A stretch of 5,164 bases of DNA from Pseudomonadota bacterium (GTDB lineage: Bacteria; Pseudomonadota; Alphaproteobacteria; Acetobacterales; Acetobacteraceae), in the NCBI GenBank assembly GCA_021815835.1, contig JAKAZN010000186.1, positions 1 through 5,164 of the forward strand, written 5' to 3'. Position numbers and translations under genes: made by a program. This document shows positions 4,793-5,164 of the stretch, piece by piece. Position 1 is the stretch's first letter; every line of letters starts with the position of its first letter. The notes below the pieces were generated by a model. That model was given only the letters and a program-made list of their open reading frames with translations, had not been told where the DNA came from and made no database searches.

Positions 4793-5164
4793 ATGTCCAT
4801 GACCCAGGCTCCGCCCATCCTCGACCCGTTCGGCCGCGCGATCACCTACCTGCGCGTCTCGGTCACCGATCGCTGCGACCTCCGCTGCGTCTATTGCATG
4901 GCGGAGGAGATGCATTTCCTCCCCAAGAAGGACGTGCTCAGCCTGGAGGAACTCGACCGCCTCGCCGGCGCCTTCATCCGCCTCGGCACGCGCAAGATCC
5001 GCCTGACCGGGGGCGAACCGCTGGTCCGGCGCGACGTCATGCGGCTGGTCGAGCGTCTGGGCGCAAGGCTGGGGCCGGAGGGCGGGCTCGACGAACTGAC
5101 CCTGACCACCAACGGCACCCAGCTTGCCCGCTTCGCCACCGGCCTCGCCGCGGCCGGGATGCGG
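4793..5164 (+). CDS. moaA: GTP 3',8-cyclase MoaA, 5' part (cut by the window edge)
   Basis: This is the N-terminal 124 residues of the radical SAM enzyme that, with MoaC, converts GTP to cyclic pyranopterin monophosphate, the first step of molybdenum cofactor synthesis. The [4Fe-4S]/SAM cluster motif C28-x3-C32-x2-C35 is present, preceded by the family-typical [17 protein letters not shown] (71-77) and TTNGT (105-109) are the SAM-binding segments. The C-terminal second-cluster domain (about 200 more residues) lies outside the window. The start is ATG 4793 or ATG 4799 two codons on. A GGACGG stretch at 4779-4784 lies 8 bases before the first and is a weak ribosome site. The gap to the VOC stop is 25 bases with no terminator, so read-through from the VOC promoter is likely. 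Molybdenum cofactor synthesis has no visible link to the upstream genes. Confidence 0.95.
   Translation, partial: MSMTQAPPILDPFGRAITYLRVSVTDRCDLRCVYCMAEEMHFLPKKDVLSLEELDRLAGAFIRLGTRKIRLTGGEPLVRRDVMRLVERLGARLGPEGGLDELTLTTNGTQLARFATGLAAAGMR

Noticed and set aside
3802..4845. 347-codon minus-strand frame across the VOC gene and the alpha N-terminus
   Set aside because: It shadows two genes with clear family motifs and a strong Shine-Dalgarno sequence at 4194-4198.
1..5164. CRISPR array, tRNA/rRNA, insertion sequence or prophage
   Set aside because: I saw no regularly spaced repeats, cloverleaf-like sequence, transposase motif or terminal inverted repeat pair, and composition is uniform throughout.

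Overview
The window looks like chromosomal DNA from a GC-rich proteobacterium. Base composition is very GC-rich, genes overlap by ATGA-type junctions, and one candidate promoter carries a CTTGACA -35 element of the kind common in Alphaproteobacteria. The MoaA N-terminus also has an alphaproteobacterial look. An acetobacteral or rhodospirillal host is my best guess, but that is inference from recall, not a database match.

Layout: positions 1-308 form a control region between a leftward gene, of which only the start codon is visible at 5-7, and a rightward pair. It holds a candidate leftward promoter and three small inverted repeats. The rightward pair is a class III PLP aminotransferase of the glutamate-1-semialdehyde aminomutase-like group (309-1598) and an SDR oxidoreductase (1595-2362), joined by a 4-base ATGA overlap. 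Facing them, only 7 bases away, is a leftward pair coding for the alpha (2840-4087) and beta (2370-2837, or 2843 from a GTG) subunits of a Rieske non-heme iron ring-hydroxylating dioxygenase. A 119-base divergent spacer separates the alpha gene from a rightward VOC-superfamily metalloenzyme gene (4207-4767). After 25 bases comes the 5' part of moaA (4793 to the window edge), the first enzyme of molybdenum cofactor synthesis.

How the genes may work together: the dioxygenase would cis-dihydroxylate or hydroxylate an aromatic acid or aryl amine. The SDR could oxidise the cis-diol or a later alcohol, the aminotransferase could move an amino group on or off an intermediate, and the VOC protein could act on a ring-cleavage or rearrangement product. 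This points to a small catabolic locus for an aromatic, possibly nitrogen-bearing compound. The pathway is inferred from gene proximity only. No ferredoxin or reductase for the dioxygenase lies in the window. moaA looks like an unrelated housekeeping gene.

I see no mobile element, CRISPR array, tRNA or rRNA. The long open frames opposite the real genes are GC-rich shadows. The most unusual features are the aminotransferase with an altered phosphate-side loop, the convergent enzyme pairs with no room for a terminator, and the structured control regions at 87-175 and 4093-4179.
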